Origin: a bacterium
GTDB lineage: Bacteria > UBA9089 > JASEGY01
Length of the DNA: 27,094 nucleotides
Assembly: GCA_030019105.1 (NCBI GenBank)
Contig: JASEGY010000007.1
Coordinates: 1-27,094 of the forward strand
Direction of reading: 5' to 3'
Positions 1 through 12,100 of the stretch are shown here, piece after piece; the first letter of the stretch is position 1; each line of letters starts with the position of its first letter. Position numbers and translations under genes: made by a program. The notes under the pieces are model-generated. The model made no database searches, was not told where the DNA came from, and worked only from the letters and a program-made list of their open reading frames with translations.

Positions 1-5
1 AGCTA

Positions 6-55
6 CATAACCTGTCTTGAATTCGCTTACCCCAAAATATTTATCTTAAGAGCTA
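6..55. repeat. Left arm of a 50-bp inverted repeat bounding the window
   Basis: Positions 6-55 match the reverse complement of 27045-27094 at 48 of 50 bases. The inner 41 bases (15-55 against 27045-27085) are identical, and the only differences are at positions 10 and 14. The arm lies in the 3' flank of the giant minus-strand gene, about 70 bases past its stop. A short word, AGCTACA, occurs at 1-7 and again at 51-57. No transposase or integrase accompanies the arm. It may be a dispersed intergenic repeat whose copies ended the assembly, or a genuine inverted pair; the sequence alone does not decide. Confidence 0.9.
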
Positions 56-62
56 CACTTCC

Positions 63-97
63 GCATTCCGCATTCCGCATTCCGCATTCCGCATTCC
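63..97. repeat. Heptamer tandem repeat, five perfect copies of GCATTCC
   Basis: Five exact 7-bp units GCATTCC run from 63 to 97. They are flanked by decayed units (CACTTCC at 56-62, GACTTCT at 98-104, AACTTCA at 105-111), so the original array may have been eight units. It lies between the inverted-repeat arm and the stop codon of the giant gene, within its probable 3' untranslated region, so copy-number change would not affect the protein. No T-tract hairpin resembling an intrinsic terminator is visible in 1-127. Confidence 0.92.
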
Positions 98-127
98 GAC
101 TTCTAACTTCATTGCGTCCCTTTTTAT

Positions 128-3100
128 TTATTTTACCACCCCAATCGCCTTGGTTACCTCATCTGTCTCATGTCCGGACCTGATTCTGATCTGGTAGAGA
201 TAGATGCCGTTCTCAACTAAGTTACCGCCATCATCCCGGCCATCCCAGGAATAAGTAATGGTATGTCCGGACTTCTGGTCTTCCTCAACTAAGGTTCTGA
301 CCACCTCACCGAGGGTATTGTAAATCCTGATGGTGACAATAACACCGCCATCTCTTACCGTATTGAACTCAATCAGGGCGGGCTTGTCGTTAGGAGAGAA
401 GGGATTGTTGACCACAATTACGTTGTCTATAAGCTGCTGAGTCGGTGGAACCTCTTCAGTCGCAGCCATTAAAGCAAATTTAGTAAAATGATCCACCCGT
501 CCGGAAACTATATTGCCTTCCGGATCTACTTCACTTTCAATCCTGATCCAGTCATAACCATCGTAGAAAAATAGGGCCAGCTCACTTTCTGAGAGGTTTT
601 TCTTAGCCATGGCCAGATCACTGTAGCTTATAATCAGCCGGGCAGGTTTCTCAAAGGTGAGCGCCTCCGGTTCAAAATGAGCGCCTGTCTGTCGTTTAGC
701 CTCAAAGTTGTAAGCAAACGGCCTGGGTGATTTCGCGGCATCATCGGTCTCAAACTCGACCGGCTTGATCGTAATCTGATGGCAGCCCTTAACTCCTCCG
801 GACGGAACAATGAGTGTAACCCCAATATCTTCTACTTCAACCGGGATCATTCCACCTTCCTGGCAAATCCTCTGCTCAATGGTTCCGGGAACGAATTTGA
901 GCTTAATCGGTTCACCTCCGGACAGGATAGTCATCCGGTTGCCAAAGCCGTCTATGGCCGTCACCTTGATCTGGTTCTCGCCCAGGTTCAAGAGAATAGG
1001 TGTCTTGAAATGAACCTGACCATCTCTGGACGGAGCGCTGGAGGGCCGATTCATCTGCCCGATGGTTCTGGGCTCTGCATTGACTAAGAGCTCGATGTCG
1101 TAGATTCCGCTGCCCTTATCAGAGGCCCAGCCTTCCAGGTAGATCTCCTCCAGATAGACAAAATCACCGCTTCCTAATCTCCTTCCCTGGCTGTCCGTCA
1201 GGACAATCTCCAATTCAGGCGGAGCAACATCCTCTACCCTGACCACCATATTATTACCCACCGGGAATCTGCTCTCATTGCCATTTACATCTCTGGCCAC
1301 GATCTGGTAATTTATCTTGCCAATGAATCCGGGGGCCGTGGTAAGTGTCACAAAATAGTTGCCGCTGCCGTCGTTCCTCATCAAGACGGGTGAAACCGGT
1401 GAAATACCTTGTGGAGGGGAAGAGGTATAGACCACCTTAACGGTGTCAACCCCAATATTATCAATTACCCTGGCCTTAATCTCTATGGGCTGGCCAGGCA
1501 CGACATCAACATCTCCGGTAACCTGAGTAATGCCTGGCCCGGTGCCGTCAGAGACGTGGATGACTCCTTTTTTCTCGGCAGACAGTCCGGCTGCATCGTA
1601 AACCGTCACCGTGTAGCGCAGGTCGCCGACGTAGTCAGGGTGAATAACCAGGTTAGCTTCACCGGCAATAAAGTTCACCGGTGAAAGCGGTTCCTTGACC
1701 GCTGAAACCGGTGTGTAAGTAAGCTCGGCCTTGACTACCTTAATATTGTCACCAAAGACACCTTTTATGGTCACCCGGTCTCCGCTCTTAGCCGAGTTGG
1801 GATTGCCTTCGGCCAACTCCAGGGCAGGCGGAATATTATCATTAACTTTAAGGTCGTAATACGTGCCGCCGGTCTTCGGCAGCCTGGTCGTATTACCGGC
1901 CGCATCCTTCACTTCGAAGTAATAGGTGATAATACCGGCTTTATCCTGGGCGGCCGGGATGGTGGCTTTGCCGTTCATAAAGTCGAGGCTGTGCTGCTGC
2001 CCATCGATAGGAGTATAGTAAAGCATGGCCGAGGTTATCCCGATATTATCCGAGAATTCAGTGGTCGCCACCTCCACTGACCCTCTGGTGTATGTCTCTT
2101 TAAGGACGGCCCCTAAGGTAACCGTTGGAAGATCATTATCCTTCACGGTAATAACAAAGCTGCCGTTTTTGGGCTCACGGGTCTCATTGCCGCCATCTGA
2201 GGCAATAAGATAGTAGCGAATCTCGCCCACCTTGTTGGCCGGGATAGTAATAGTCTCACTGTAGAGGTCCTGTCCCGGGGTGTGCCGCATATTGACCACG
2301 GTTGGTTCAGCCGCCCCGACCGGCAGGTAGTAGAGCTTAACGCTCTTAATCTCTACATCGTCCGTGGCCACGGCCTCTATGGCCACCGCTTCACCGGTGG
2401 TGGCGCTAAAGCTGCCGGTAGCCTGCTTGATTACCGGCGGCACGCCGTCGGTTACTTGAATGCTGCCGCCTTTGGAGTCAGAATTCTTGGCCGCATCTTC
2501 CACAACCACGGTGTAGTCTATCCGGCCGGTAAAATCAGGATCAATCGAGATATCCCATCTACCGCTGCCGGCGACCAGATCAACCGAGTTAGTCACTTCC
2601 GCCACCCCCTTATCCGGGGTTGTGACGTAAGTCAGTTTAGCTGAAGTAACGCCGATGTTATCATCAAACTGTCCCTTGATCGTGGCCAATCCGCCGCTTT
2701 CACCTTTAACCGGATTATCCTCAGCAAGGATCAGTCTCGGTTTATCATTATCCCGCACCGGCAGACTGATTACCCCTTCAGCGGGCACTCTGTTGGAGTT
2801 GCCGGCCTCATCAAGGGCCTCCACGTAGTAGGTAATAACGCCGGCCCGATCAGAGGCAATAGGTATTACCGCCGAGCCCCGCTTCACATCTAAGCACTCT
2901 TCCAGACCACCAATTGGTTTGTAACAGAGCATGGCTGTTTTGACTTTGATATTATCACTCAGGGCCTGAATATTCATGGTCACATCTTCACCTGTAGTCG
3001 CTTCCTTAGGATTGGTTGGTTCAAGGCTTAAGGCCGGCCGGTCATTATCCGTCACGGTAATGAAGTAAACCCCCTTGTCCGGCTTACGGGCCGTATTCCC

Positions 3101-6100
3101 GGCCCTGTCAGCGGCCACGATAAAATAACTGATCTGCCCGACTGCACGTTCAGAGACCGGAATCTCCGCCCGGGTATATCCGTTGGCCCCGATAACCAGA
3201 TCAATACTCTTCTGGGCCTCTCCGACAGGTGTGTAAAAGAGGGTGGCTGATTCAATGCAGATATTATCCAGGATCTCAGCCGTAACAGTCACCCCTTCAC
3301 CGGTGGTCGTCGCCATATTACTAGGGACAACCCCGCCATCTATGGTCGGCTTGTCATTATCAAGAACGGTTAGAGTGAAGGCTTCCACCGCAGGGACCCG
3401 AACGACATTGCCGGCCCTGTCTTCAGCCTCAACATAATAGGCAATATCTCCGACTTTATCAGAAGCCGCCGGAATCCTGGCTCCGAGACTCGAGATATCA
3501 ACCGATATCCTCTTCCCGTCTATTGGCGTGTAGTAAAGGGTAACCGCAGACAGGGCGATGTTGTCTGAGGCCCCGCTCAATCGAATAGTAACATCCTCAC
3601 CCGTGGTAGTTATCCTGGGGTTAGTCGGATCCATAGTTACCACCGGTTTGACCTTATCCACCACCTCCAATATCTTGACCCCGGTAGCCGGCTCTCTGGT
3701 CGTATTTCCTTCCGCATCCCTGGCCTCTACATAGTAAGTAATCCGGCCGACTTTATCATCAGCCACCGGAATAACGGCGCTGCCGCTTATGAAGTTTAAT
3801 GACTGTTCCACTTCATCTATGGGCGTGTAATAAAGGGTAGCTATCACCACACCGACATCATCCGTAATACTCCTGGCCTTGATGATTACATCCTCACCTG
3901 TGCCGGTTTTCTTGGGATTATCCGGATCAAGGACAACCCGGGGCATTGTGCCGTCTAAGATCGTCAGGCTAAATACCCCGCTGTGGGGTTTTCTGTTCAT
4001 ATTTCCGGCGGCATCGGCTGCTTCAATAAAGTAATGAATCACCCCTACCCTATCTTTTGGAACCGGGATCGTGGCTGCCCCGGACATGAAGTTCAGACAC
4101 TCCTGTTTCTTATCAAGCGGGGTATAACAAAGCTTCGCCTCTACCACCCCGATATTGTCGGAAAGCCCGGCCTTAATCACCACATCTTCACCCGCTACGG
4201 TATTAGTCGAATTCTCGTCATCAAGAAGGACATGCGGGGACTCATCGTCCCTGACAGTAATCACATAGACCCCTTTTGCCGGATCCCGGGCGGGATTGCC
4301 TTCTGAGTCAGTGGCCGTAATGTAGTAGGTAATCTCGCCTACTTTGTCATTATCCACCGGAATAGCAGCCCGGCCAAGCCCGCCGTCAACTAAGGGCATT
4401 GCCGTGATAGTCGGATCAGGTTGATCTATGGGCGTGTAATGCACCGTAGCTTCTACCACTTTGATATTATCCGTAAAGATCGCGGAAACAGTAAAGTCAT
4501 CGCCTGTGGTGGCCTTTCCATCGCCGGTGGCATTGGAAATCACCGGCGGGATGCAATCCCTGACCAACAGGCCGTATGCGCCGCCGGCAGGCTTCCTGGT
4601 AATATTGCCTGAAGCGTCAACGGCCTTGACATAGTATTCCATCACGCCTACCCGGTCCTCAAGGATAGGAATAATCGCATTACCGCTCTTAAAATCAAGG
4701 GTCTGTTCGCCAACGCCATCTATGGGCAGATAGTAGAGGTTAGCGGAAACAAGCCGGTCATTATCCTTAAGGCTGCTGGCCTTAACGGTCACGTTTTTAC
4801 CGGTGCAGGTCATGGTTGGATTGCTCGGTTCCATGGTAACCACCGGCGGATCATCATCTAAGACGATGATGGTATAAACCCCTGAAGCCGGCTCCTGGGC
4901 CTTATTCCCGGCCGCATCGGAAGCGCAGATATAATAGGTCAACGAACCGACATTATCCATTCCCACCGGAATGGTGGCCACACCGGTAGCAAAATCTAAG
5001 AAGCTCTCCTCGCCATTAGGCAGGGTGTAATAAAGCCTGGCTGAAACAACCCCGACATTATCGGCGGCGCTGCCGCGAATGGTCACGCTTTCTCCGGTAG
5101 TCGTAGAGGTCAAGTTTCGGGTATCCAACTGAATAGTCGGTTTATCATTGTCAGTTACCGTAATTCGATAGGCGCCGGATTTTGGCGCCAGGGTCACATT
5201 CTGTTCCGCGTCAATGGCCTTGATGTAGTAAGGAATGACCCCTACCCGGTTAATTGCCGGGGTAATAGTCGCGGTGTAAGTATTTACCTGCCGGGTCATG
5301 ACGATCATCTGCTCAGACCCGCCAACAGGCGTGTAGTAGAATTCTACTCGATCAACACCGCGGCCGTCTCCGGCATCGGTGACCGTCGCTGAGATGGTAA
5401 TAGGATCACCTGTCGTGGCAGGCAGATTCCCACTAACATCTGAGATTTCAGCCGGAATAACATGGGTGGAATACTGGGTTTCGCCATCAGCGGTTAAAGG
5501 CACCTCTTCCTCATTTCCGACCTTATCCACGGCCACGGTATAGAACTCGTAGGCCGCCTCATCCACCGGGGGATTAAAGAGGAATGTCCCTTTCTCGCCG
5601 GTCAGGGTTAAGCCGGAGTTGGTCCATTCACCAAAGCCATTACCAGGATTAACCCGGTACCAGAGGGTAGTTGAGCCCACCCCGGAATAATCATCCGAGG
5701 TCGCAAAACTGATCTTGACAGGGGCCGCCGTGGCATACTGCGGAGCGTAGGCCACTGAGCTTAAGGCCTTAGGATCAAGACTAAAGGTGTGCAGGCCATT
5801 TATCTCCATTACGTTCCTGGCATTATCCTGGGCTCCGCTCACTTTTATAACAGCCTTTCCGGAATTGAAATCAGACCGGATAATAGCCGTTCCGATCCAG
5901 GTGTTAGACTTGTATGACTTCTGATCTACCATGACCTCGTTTCCATCCGCCGGGGTAAAGGTCACCCTCGGCCGGGCCGCATAATCCATCCCGGACTCGG
6001 TCTCGACAAAGTTAACCGTAATAGTAACCACCGAATTGGCCTTGGCCGGATCAGGATTGACCGTGACATCAAGCACCCTGGGCCTGACCGTATCGATGGT

Positions 6101-9100
6101 GAATTTATGGAAGTTATTGGGACTCATCACAAACCCGGCCCGGTCAACGGCTCCGGTGATATTAATGGTGGCCTCGCCATTGGTGTGAGTTCCCAGGATA
6201 GTGGCTTCCCCTTCCCAGACATTCTCAGAGTAAGTAAAAGGTGTTACCGGCTGGGGCGAACCACCTTTCGGAGTAAAGGTCACATTCGGCCACTTGTCTG
6301 AATTATAGTTCAGCCCGCTGCCTAAATCCTCGAATTTAACCTGAATCTTAACCGTGCCTTCTTTGGCCGGCGAAGGCGTAACCGTCACATCCTTAACTTT
6401 CGGGAGTGTATTATCGTAGATCGTCCAGGCATCAGCTTCATCCATGCCTGTATCAGGCTCAACCTGTTCATCTCCGCCGCCCGGAACCGGCTCAATGTTT
6501 CCGGCCTTATCAGTGGCCAGGGTGTAGAATTCATAGCGGCCGTCGCCGTCTTTAGGCATAAAGGTAAATGTCCCGTTTTCTTTAGCCAGGGTAAGTCCTG
6601 AATCCTTCCAGGCCCCAAAGCCATAGCCGGTATTCACTCGATACCAGAGGGCAACTGATTTAATGCCGCTTCCCAGATCGCCGGCTTTATAGTTCATGTA
6701 GATCGGTGCCGAAGTGGAAAATTCCGGTAATGGAGGCTGCGGTGGGGCGGTAGAGATGATCTGGGAGACCGGCAAAACTGTATCCATACCAAAGGTAAAG
6801 GTCTGAGCAGTCAATTCATCCCACGGCTCAAAGTAATTTCCGGCCAGGTCCTTACCAGGCCCACTGATTTCGGAGGTAGAAACCATAATCCGGGCCGTGC
6901 CGTAATCTTCATCAGTCCGGTTCAGTTTAGCCGTCCCTTTCCAGGTGCTGCCATAGTAATCGGTGGTAGTTAAGTAAATCTCCCTACCCTGGGGTGTGAC
7001 AATCCACACCTGCGGGGTGTCGGAATAATCAAGTCCGGCATCCTTTTCTGAAAGATTCAGAGTTAGCTTAAACCAACCCACGTGGGCTGGGTCAGGATCA
7101 ACTCGATAACCTATAACCTGAGGGCCAACTGTGTCTATGACAAAGCCGTCCCGGAAGATGGTCTTCTCGATTGGGTTACCGGCCTTATCAAAGACGTCCG
7201 TGATGGTAATCGAGGTTTTGCCATTCTTATGGGTCTTCTGAATCTCAGCCTTACCCACCCAGGTTAGATCACTGTAAGATATCTGATGGATGACCTCTGG
7301 GTTCTGGTTGAGCGGCGTAAAGACCACATCCGGTCTCTTGGTATAATCCAGGTTACTTCCCGGTGCAAACTTAATGGTTACTGTGATCTGTTTACCACTA
7401 TCTATCATCGCGGCGGCCGGATCCGGGGTAACGAACACCTCTTTTGCTATAGGTGGCGTTACATCATAGACGATAGAAGAACCTCCGATAGTAAGTTCAG
7501 TAGGTGTATCTTCTCTGTTTCCGGCCACATCTGTCGCCATAGTTGTAAATTCATAGGTTCCGTCTCCATTCGGCAGGGCAAAGCTAAAGGTATCAGCCGC
7601 CGCCATCTTGATCAGATTAGTGGATTGCCAATCGCCAAAGCCTAAACCAGTATCCACGCGATACCAGAGTTCAACTGATTTGATACCGCTTCCATTCGGA
7701 TCAGCCGCCTTATAACCTACTTGAAGAGTGGCGGAAGCTGACGCCTCCGGCAAAGGCAAGGTTCGGGAAGTGGGCTTGATCGTGTCTATGACAAAGGTCT
7801 CAGAGCTATTGGTCACAATTGTGTTCCCGGCCAGATCGGCGGCAGAGATAGTGACGGCGGCCTCACCATTGTTATGGGTCGAAAGAACCGTTCCGACCCC
7901 AATGTAAACATCATCTTTAAAGGATTCTTTGATAACGTCAACCTTGGTTCCTTTAGCCGGAGTGAAGGTCACTTTGGGATCAACTTTAAGATCCATGCCG
8001 GAGCCGGAATCAGAGAAGGTGACCATGATTTTGACCTTACCTGGCTTAGCCGGATCAGGCGTAATCTCTACCTCTTTCACCTTTGGGGCAATAGTATCAA
8101 TGGTAAAGACATTGGTAAAAGTGGTTTCCTTCATCTCATTCCAGCGTCTATCCCTGGCCCCGGAAACCTTCACCTTAGCCGGACCATCGGTTCCAGCCAA
8201 GATAGTGGCCTCACCAGTAGCCGCCTTATCAACATATTTGGTCACTGTCACCGGCACGGTGCTGCCCTTAGAACTAATGAGGGTTATGATCGGCAGTTGG
8301 GTTAGATCAAGTCCGGATTCTTCCTCGATGAATTCTACCGCTACGGTGACCGGTCCGGCCTTGGCCGGGTCAGGTGAAACAGTCGCCCGCTTGGCTAAGG
8401 GCTTGATGGTATCAGTGGCGGCATCATATTCGGTAGTTGCTTCAGGATTGCTCTTGGCCGCTTCCTGATTGCCGGCGGCATCAGTAGCCAGGGTGTAAAA
8501 CTGATATTCTCCCTGACCCATAATCGGGCTAAAGGTGAAGCTGCCGGAATCGCCGACTTGCCTCAAACCGGCATTGGTCCAGGCAGTAAATTGCCCGGAA
8601 CCTGGAGTTCCCCGATACCGGTAAAAGAGGGTGACATAATCAACTGAAGTTTGAACATCAGAGGCCTTAAACACAACCAGTATACTTGGTAAAGTAACGT
8701 AGTCCGGAGCTTTGGTTGCCTGAGAGACAGGCGCGGTGGTGTCAATGACAAAGGTACGTGAATTATCCTGGTTGAGGGTATTACCGGCCAGATCCCTGAC
8801 CAGTTGGACATCTATCCGGGCTGGTCCATTCTGGTATTCAGGCAGGACCTTGACTTTACCCTTCCAGGTGTTGCTGTTATAGGAGGTCTTGGTGACAGGC
8901 ACGGTAATCCCGCCGGCAATGATGACGTTCACCACGGGACCGACCGGGTCATTATAATTTAGTCCCCCGACCTCCTTGAAGGTAATGGTGATGTTAACCC
9001 AATCAGCCTTGGCCGGATTCGGATCGGCCGTGGCTGTGAGCACCTCGGGTGGGATGGTGTCAATGGTGAAGTAGTTGGAGTATGTCCGCTCAGGCATTGT

Positions 9101-12100
9101 CTGGCCGTTAATATCAACCACCTCTTTGATCTTGATAGTGGCCTTACCATTGGCATGACCGGAAAGGACCTGAGCCGTCCCGGTCCAGACATTATCAAAG
9201 TAAGAATTCTTGGTTACGGTTACCGGCCCCTGTCCTGTCGGAATAAAGGTAACCACCGGATTGACCTGATTGGGATCGTGCGGCAGATTGCTGCCGTCTT
9301 TAAAAGTAACCGTAACGGTAATCAAACCGGCCGGCGCAGGATCAGGACTGACTGCCACGGATTTAACATCTGGCCCGGTGGTGTTGTAATCAATCTGCTT
9401 ATCGCCGGCCTGGCCATTTATGGGCGCAGGCTCGGCATTGCCGGCCAGGTCTGTTGACCGGGTGTAGAAATCATAGGTCCCATCAGCCGGTGGATTAAAG
9501 ATAAAGGTGCCGCTCGTGCCGGTCTTAGTAAGACCCGAATCTGTCCAGGAGCCGTATACCCCGGAACCGGCCGGATCTAATCGATACCAGAGTTTAGTAG
9601 AAGCCACACCTACCCCGCCCGGATCACCGGCCGTAAAATCGACTTTTATCGAGCCTAAGCGCAGGGCAATTACCTGCGAGGTCGGGGCGACGGTATCAAT
9701 AACAAAGGAGTAATTAACATTGGTGGTTATCTCGTTGCCGGCCGAATCAAAGACCCCTTTCACCGTGATGATGGCTTGACTATTGGCCATGGTGTTATCA
9801 ATGGTTCCTTTAGCCACAAAAATGTTATCTTTGTAAGAAACAGGGGTTAAGGGGACAGGATTCTGGGCATTCGGCGTAAAGGTCATATTCGGTAGTTGAG
9901 CATAATTCAGCCCTGAGCCTGCATCAGAGAGATAGGCCGTAACCGTGATCTGACCTTCTTTAGCCATTTTGGGGGCAATAGTCAGGTTATCTAAACCAGG
10001 GCTGGTCTTATCAATCACGAAGACTGAAGCAGAAGAGTAGTCGGTCATCTTATTGCCCATATTGTCCGTGGCCCCGGAAACAGTAACGGAAACCGGGCCA
10101 TCCTTCATCTGGGCGGTAACTACGGCTGTGCCGGTCCAGGTATAGCCGGTGTAGCCAATATTCTGGGTTATTTGGACCGGAGTACCCTGGTAAGGGGTGA
10201 AGGTTACCCCAGGCAGGACAGTGTAATTAAGTCCGGAACCGGCCTCAAGGAAATCAACCGTAACGACCACATTACCGGCTTTGGCCGGATTCGGTGAGGC
10301 CGTGATCTTCATCACCGCAGGCTTGGTCGTATCAGTGGTTATATCATAAATAGTGGTCGAATCAGCCACCGGATGGGTGTGATTGGGCACATCTTCCACA
10401 TTGCCGGACTGGTCAACGGTCACGGTGTAGAATTGATATGTTCCTTCACCATAGTAAGGAATAAAGGCGAAACTGCCGCTCGTGCCCTTAGCGGTCAGGC
10501 CGCTGGAAAGCCATGTCCCAAAGCCGGTGCCGGTATTGACCCGGTACCAGAGGGTGGTCTCCGCCACTCCCGAAGTGGCGTCTAAGGCCGCAAAGCTGAC
10601 CGTAATAGGTGAAGAAGTGGCCGTGGGCGGTGAAGTGGCCGAAGAAGAAGGCGCCGCGTGATCAAAGATAACGTTCACCTTGGCGTTTTGCCCCACGATG
10701 GATTCTTCGTTTCCGACCTTATCCACGGCCTGGGTAATAAACTGATAGGTGCCGTCACCCTGCTGAGGTGTATAAGTCAGGCTTCCTTTAGCCGTGGTTC
10801 CGCTGAGATAGGTATTCTGCCAGTTTCCACCGGTGCCGAAGCGATAGAAGAGCTTGACTTCATTTATTCCGCTGGACGGTAATGGGATGTCCTGGGCCTG
10901 GTAATTTATGGTAATACTTGTGCCGTTTTCAAATTTAGGACCGGAAGCCGTCGATGATGGCGTTACCACATCAATGACAAAGGCATTGGAGTAAGAAGCA
11001 GGACTCATCACGACGCCGTTAAGATCAGTCGCCCCGGAAACATCGATCCGGGCATAACCGGAGGGATGGGTAGCCACAATATTAGCTGTGCCTATCCAGG
11101 TGGAATTTTGATAAGTGCCATTGGTATAAGTTACCGGAAATTTGTTTATGGAACCGGCCGGCGTAAAGGTTACAGTCGGCATCCTGGTGTAATCCAGATT
11201 CGATCCTGGGGCAAAGGTAACCGTAACGGTGATTGATCCGGCGCCGGCTGGATCAGGAACAGTCTTTACGCTGCTGCAAAGAGGACCAACTGAGTTAAAG
11301 ATGGTTGTTTTCTGGGCCGGGGTATTGGCGGTGGGAGTATCTTCTCTGTTGCCGGCACCATCAGTGGCTGCCGTGTAAAAATCATATTCACCGTCTCCAT
11401 CTGCCGGCAGGAAATAGAGGGTGCCGGAATTACCGGAGCCTTTTACCCCGCTTTCCCGCCAGTTACCGAAGCCGGTGCCTTTATTCACTCGATAGTAGAG
11501 AGAGACTTTGACTACCTCTGTCCCCGGGTTTGGATCGTTGGCTGTAAAGGTAATGGGTATGGGAGAAGTGCTGGTATTACCCGGGGCAGAGGCAGCGACA
11601 GATGTAGGTATTTGAGTATCTATTATGAAGTTATGAGTATTATCAGGATTCATTATATTGCCGTAATTGTCTTTGGCTCCGCTTATCTCTAAAGCAGCCT
11701 GGCCATTAGTATGACCGGCCTGCACCGTAGCTATGCCCTGCCAGGTAGCAGTTCCGGTAAGATAAGCGCCGGCAAAAGAAACAGTGATCAGACTTCCATT
11801 TGGTCTGAATACCACGGTAGGATTGACCGCCGTGTTTATCCCTGAGCCTGCATCGGTAAAGTTAATAGTCACTTTAATCTGACCGGCTTTAGCTAAATCA
11901 GGAATGATGGTTACGCCGGAGACCTTAGGATTAGACAAATCAATATTGAGACCATAAACAGTCAGGGCATCGGCATCATCGGCCCCGGCATTTGGCACGG
12001 CCTCTTTATTCCCGGCCTTATCAACCGAGAGGGTATAGAATCCGTAAGTCCCTTCGCCGTCAGCCGGGCTGAAAGAGAATGTCCCGGTGGTATCGGATGA

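Noticed and set aside
1..127. Intrinsic terminator for the giant gene
   Set aside because: No stable GC stem followed by a T-run on the minus strand was found. The A/T-rich stretch at the stop codon is not preceded by a hairpin.
7929..8468. Long plus-strand open frames inside the giant gene (for example 179 codons here, 162 codons at 13163-13651)
   Set aside because: They lie antisense to a clearly coding, repetitive gene, have no ribosome sites I can support, and their sequences simply mirror the repeated modules.
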